A stretch of 64,000 bases of DNA, taken from NCBI GenBank assembly GCA_017577575.1, contig PKRG01000010.1:27568-91567 (forward strand). The letters run 5' to 3'. Of this stretch, positions 60,819 through 64,000 are shown piece after piece. Within the stretch, counting starts at the first letter, position 1, and every line of letters begins with the position of its first letter. This DNA comes from Acidimicrobiia bacterium (GTDB taxonomy: Bacteria; Actinomycetota; Acidimicrobiia; Spongiisociales; ZC4RG35). The position numbers and the translations under genes were made by a program. Under the pieces are notes generated by a model. The model was not told the DNA's origin, ran no database searches, and saw nothing but the letters and a program-made list of their open reading frames with translations.

Positions 60819-63048
60819 CCTCCCGCATCGCCCGCCAGATCCGCTCGGGCGTGAGCGGCAGGTCGCGCACCACCGCTCCTGTGGCTTCGTTGACGGCGGA
60901 GGCGACGGCGGCGGCCACGCACAGGAGCCCGCCTTCGCCGACCCCCTTGGCGCCGTAGGGCCCGGGCCCGTCGCCGTTCTCCACGATGATCGACTCCAGT
61001 TGGAGCGGGACGTCCTTGGTCGTCGGGATGCGGTAGTCGAGAGCGCCGAGATTGACGATGCGGCCGTGCTCGTCGAGCACCAGGTGCTCCATCAGAGTGT
61101 GGCCGAGCCCCATGACCGCCGCCCCCTCGTCCTGGCTCTCGACCTGGAGCGGGTTGATGGCCTTGCCGACGTCGGCCACGGTGACGTGCTTGTGGATCAG
61201 CACCTCGCCGGTCTTGCGGTCCACCTCCAACTCGACCGCCGTGCAGTTGAACTCGTAGAACCAGGGGCGCCCGCCGATCGGGTGGGTCGGGTCCGCCTCG
61301 CCTCGCATCGTCCCGACGGCGATGAGCTCCCCTCCCACCGGGCCCAATCCCTCCTGGACGACTTCGACGATGCTCCTCTCCTCCCCGCCCGGGAACCTCA
61401 CGATGCCCCGCTCGATCTCGATCTGGTCGGGCTCGCAGCCCTGCAGGCGGGCGCCGATCCGGCGGACCTGGTCCTTCAGGTCGGCGCATCCCCGCAGCAC
61501 CGAGCCCCCCATGAACACGGTCGACCGGCTCGCCGACGTGGAGTAGTCGAACGGCGCCGCCGCCGTGTCGCCCATAACCACGTTCACCGACTCCGGCGGC
61601 ACCCCCAGCTCGTCGGCGACGATCTGGGTGAGGATCGTGCGCGCCCCCTGGCCCATGTCGGAGGTGCCGACGAGCACGAACACGCTCCCGTCGTACAGGA
61701 AGCGGAGGATGGAGTACGCCGCCCCGGCGGTGGCCGACGACTTGATCCCGACGGCCAGCCCTCTGCCGCGGCCCTCGGGCAGGGGCTCGCCCCAGCCGAT
61801 GGCGGCGGCGGCCTTCTGCACCGACTCCACCCAGTCGCCATCGGCGGGAGTGTCGCCGGGCACCACCTCCTCACCCTTGCGGGCCAGGTTGCGAAGCCGG
61901 ATCTCCAGCCGGTCGATGCCGAGCCGGCGGGCCGCCTCGTCCATCTGCTGTTCGAGCGCCCACGTGAACTGCGGCGTGCCGAATCCCCGCATCGCCGTGC
62001 TCGGCGGAGTGTGGGAGTGGATGGCCCGGGCGAGGATGCGGGCGTGGGGGGTGCGGTACGGTCCGGCCGCCAGGTGGCTGCTCTTCGAGATGACGCGGGC
62101 GGAGATGTCGACGTAGGCCCCCATGAGGAAATCGGCTTCGATGTCCTGGAAGCGGAGGCTCCCGTCGGCGGCGAAGCCGGTGCGGATCCGGACTTCGGCG
62201 TTGTTGCGGCGGACGGCCTGGAACGTCTCCTCCAGGGTGAGGACGAGACGGCAGGGCCGCCCGGTGGCCATGGCCATGTAGGCCAGCAACGGTTCGAACT
62301 TCGGGTACCCCTTGCCGCCGAAGGCCCCTCCCGGGTCCGGGGCGATGACCCTCACCTTCGACCAGGGAAGCCCGAGGACGCGGGCCATGACCCGCTGGAG
62401 GATGTAGGGGTGCTGGATGGCGCTCCACACGGTGACGCCTGTCTCGTCGACCGCGACGGCGAAGGCGTGGGGCTCGATGGCGAAGTGCGTGACCATCGGG
62501 AACGTGTAGGTGTTCTCGATGACCAGGTCGGCGGCGGCCGAGTCCGGATCGCCCCAGGTGTAGCGGAACTCGCGGCGCACGTTGGTGTGGGCGAGGGGGT
62601 CGTCGGGCCGCAGCTCGGGGTCGACGACGAGCGGCGCGGCCGGATCGAGGGCGGTCCGCACGTCGAGGACGGCAGGCAGCTCCTCGTAGTCGACGCCGAC
62701 CAGGGCGGCGGCTTTTTGGGCGGCGTCGAGGGTGTCGGCCGCCACCGCCGCCACCGGCTCGCCGTGGAACTTCGTCTCGCCCACCGCCAGCACGGGACGG
62801 TCGTCGTAGTGGACCCCGTATCGGGGCATCGGGTCGGGCAGGTCGGCGGCGGTGAAGACCGCCCGGACTCCGGGCACCTGCCAGGCGCGGGAGGTGTCCA
62901 CGCCCACGATGCGGGCGCGAGCGCAGGGCAGCGTCACGAGCTTGACGTGGAGGGCGTCCTCGAGCCGGATGTCGGCCATGTACCGCTGCCGCCCGGTGAC
63001 CCGGTCGAGGCCGCCGACCCTCCCGGCGGAGGCGCCGACGTTGGTCAT
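60790..63048 (-). CDS. Molybdenum hydroxylase large subunit (xanthine dehydrogenase family)
   Basis: A 752-residue molybdopterin-cytosine-dinucleotide-type subunit. The N-terminal domain (DRVTGRQRYMADI, about 15-27) leads to the Mo-binding domain: GGAFGGKGYPKFEPLLAYMA, STAMRGFGTPQFTWALEQQMDEAA and TSDMGQGARTI. The catalytic glutamate E705 is in VGEGGL. The active-site loop lacks the AYRCSFR of true CO dehydrogenase, so it is an organic-substrate hydroxylase (purine, nicotinate, aldehyde or similar). The start ATG overlaps the small-subunit stop. Substrate unknown. Confidence 0.92.
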   Translation of the reverse strand: MTNVGASAGRVGGLDRVTGRQRYMADIRLEDALHVKLVTLPCARARIVGVDTSRAWQVPGVRAVFTAADLPDPMPRYGVHYDDRPVLAVGETKFHGEPVAAVAADTLDAAQKAAALVGVDYEELPAVLDVRTALDPAAPLVVDPELRPDDPLAHTNVRREFRYTWGDPDSAAADLVIENTYTFPMVTHFAIEPHAFAVAVDETGVTVWSAIQHPYILQRVMARVLGLPWSKVRVIAPDPGGAFGGKGYPKFEPLLAYMAMATGRPCRLVLTLEETFQAVRRNNAEVRIRTGFAADGSLRFQDIEADFLMGAYVDISARVISKSSHLAAGPYRTPHARILARAIHSHTPPSTAMRGFGTPQFTWALEQQMDEAARRLGIDRLEIRLRNLARKGEEVVPGDTPADGDWVESVQKAAAAIGWGEPLPEGRGRGLAVGIKSSATAGAAYSILRFLYDGSVFVLVGTSDMGQGARTILTQIVADELGVPPESVNVVMGDTAAAPFDYSTSASRSTVFMGGSVLRGCADLKDQVRRIGARLQGCEPDQIEIERGIVRFPGGEERSIVEVVQEGLGPVGGELIAVGTMRGEADPTHPIGGRPWFYEFNCTAVELEVDRKTGEVLIHKHVTVADVGKAINPLQVESQDEGAAVMGLGHTLMEHLVLDEHGRIVNLGALDYRIPTTKDVPLQLESIIVENGDGPGPYGAKGVGEGGLLCVAAAVASAVNEATGAVVRDLPLTPERIWRAMREVTPSGASPR

Positions 63049-63524
63049 CGCCGCCCCTCCTCGGCCGCTCGTTGCACCGCGGCGATGATCCGCTTGTAGC
63101 CGGCGCAGCGGCACAGGTTGCCGGACAGGCCCTCGCGGATCTCCTCCTCGGAGGGAGCGGGGTTGTTCTGGAGTAGATAGGCGGCCGACATGACCATGCC
63201 GGGGATGCAGAAGCCGCACTGGACCGCCCCCTCCTCGAGGAAGGCCTGCTGGACCGGGCTCAGGCTGCCTTCCCTCGACAGCCCTTCGATGGTGGTGATC
63301 TGCCGCCCGTCGGCTTCGACGGCGAGGACCAGGCACGAGTTCACGGCCACGCCGTCCATCCACACCGTGCAGGCGCCGCACTCACCCTCGGCGCAGCACT
63401 CCTTGGTCCCCGTCAGGTCGAGGTCGTTGCGGAGCACGTCGAGGAGCGTGTGGTGCACCACGACCTCGAGGGCGTGGCGTTGCCCGTTGACCACCAGCGA
63501 CACGGCCCGGCGTTGCGGGCTCAC
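63045..63524 (-). CDS. Molybdenum hydroxylase small subunit, 2x[2Fe-2S]
   Basis: A 159-residue iron-sulfur protein. The plant-type ferredoxin cluster uses C44, C49, C52 and C64 (ECGACTVW...NSC); the second cluster uses C103, C106, C138 and C140 (QCGFC ... CRC). It carries electrons from the Mo site to FAD. The GTG start at 63524 overlaps the medium-subunit stop. It lies between the FAD and Mo subunits, the usual order medium-small-large. Confidence 0.93.
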   Translation of the reverse strand: MSPQRRAVSLVVNGQRHALEVVVHHTLLDVLRNDLDLTGTKECCAEGECGACTVWMDGVAVNSCLVLAVEADGRQITTIEGLSREGSLSPVQQAFLEEGAVQCGFCIPGMVMSAAYLLQNNPAPSEEEIREGLSGNLCRCAGYKRIIAAVQRAAEEGRR

Positions 63525-64000
63525 CTCGCCTCCCTCCGGGAGAGCGCCGCCTGCCGGGTGCGGGCGGCGAGCACCTCGAGCATCGCCCGTCGGTAGTCGG
63601 CCCCGGCCCGCACGTCGGTGATGGGGCTGGCGGCCGACACGAGCTCGGCGATGCGCGCCGTCACCTCCGCCTCGCCGGCGTCGGGGTCGGCGAGGACCCC
63701 CGTCGTGTCCTCCACCACGAGCGGCGTCGGCCCGGCGGCACCGAGCGCCAAGCGGACCTCGCCGCCAGGTCCCACCCCACAGCACACGCTGACCGTGGCC
63801 AGGTCTACGCCTCGCCGTCGGGTCATCCGGGCGAAGGCGGCAGCCCGGACGGGCGGGGGCAACACCAGCCGTGTCACGATCTCCCCGGGACCGAGGGCGG
63901 TCCGCCCGGGGCCGACGAAGAAGTCGGCGAGGGCGGGCGTCCGCTCCGCGTTCGGCCCTGCCACGCAAACGGAGGGGTCGTACACGAGCAGAGGCGGGGC
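63521..64000 (-). CDS. Molybdenum hydroxylase FAD-binding medium subunit, N-terminus cut by window edge
   Basis: About 159 C-terminal residues are present, containing the CO-dehydrogenase flavoprotein C-terminal domain (TRRRGVDLATVSVC, ITDVRAGADYRRAMLEVLAARTRQAAL). The FAD-binding N-terminal domain is beyond the window edge. It would pass electrons from the [2Fe-2S] subunit to NAD+ or another acceptor. Its stop overlaps the small-subunit start (GTGA). Confidence 0.85.
   Translation of the reverse strand, partial: APPLLVYDPSVCVAGPNAERTPALADFFVGPGRTALGPGEIVTRLVLPPPVRAAAFARMTRRRGVDLATVSVCCGVGPGGEVRLALGAAGPTPLVVEDTTGVLADPDAGEAEVTARIAELVSAASPITDVRAGADYRRAMLEVLAARTRQAALSRREAR

Noticed and set aside
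60790..63048. Carbon monoxide dehydrogenase large subunit (CoxL form I).
   Set aside because: The AYRCSFR active-site loop is absent; AMRGFG is found instead, so a general molybdenum hydroxylase call is safer.

Overview
The window is about 64 kb of very GC-rich, almost gap-free coding DNA; no gene-free stretch exceeds 300 bases. GTG and TTG starts are common, genes often overlap by 1-14 bases, an LLM-type oxidoreductase and a PPOX-family protein are present (both families often use cofactor F420), and the binding-protein lipoproteins carry long Thr/Ala/Asp-rich linkers. Together these suggest an actinomycete-grade chromosome (Actinomycetota; Acidimicrobiia or a relative is my guess, not shown). 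I see no rRNA, tRNA, CRISPR array, phage gene, transposase or plasmid function. It reads as a chromosomal catabolic island.

Layout. 1-3470 (minus): FAH-family enzyme (cut by the window edge), TSUP exporter, MFS transporter, Nudix hydrolase, VanZ-like protein. 3536-4135: GNAT acetyltransferase, then a perfect 19-bp inverted repeat. 4210-7488 (minus): M24 peptidase-fold enzyme plus E1 alpha/beta of a 2-oxoacid or acetoin dehydrogenase. 7665-11376: HIBADH-type dehydrogenase; then a minus-strand DoxX/MarR/PPOX/amidohydrolase group. 11436-16297 (minus): complete branched-chain-type ABC system 1. 16439-20371: RidA-like protein, and a plus-strand amidohydrolase/cupin/zinc-alcohol-dehydrogenase group. 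20378-25194 (minus): branched-chain-type ABC system 2. 25364-27558: two paralogous PanE-type reductases, back to back. 27564-32282 (minus): SDR-like protein, LacI regulator, RidA-like protein, aldehyde dehydrogenase, HIBADH-type reductase. 32412-39395 (plus): EamA transporter, LacI regulator, branched-chain-type ABC system 3. 39406-45502: two LacI regulators and a Gfo/Idh, TSUP, TIM-barrel isomerase, DUF993 cluster. 45573-53045 (minus): LLM oxidoreductase and an SsuABC-like transporter in one run with an SDR, a crotonase, a shikimate-dehydrogenase-like protein and alanine racemase. 53303-60818 (plus): ribose-type (CUT2) ABC system, SDR, metallo-beta-lactamase-fold hydrolase, PHP phosphoesterase. 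60790-64000 (minus): three-subunit molybdenum hydroxylase, cut by the window edge.

How it fits together. Five complete ABC importers, four other transporters and many NAD(P)-dependent or hydrolytic enzymes point to scavenging of diverse small organic molecules. Four LacI-family regulators lie among them. About 18 short palindromes with the core AA-nCG-n-TT sit in intergenic regions before the importer and enzyme operons. This is the strongest organising theme: a dense LacI-type regulatory network over one catabolic island. Substrates cannot be read from the sequence; functional names below are family-level unless stated otherwise.
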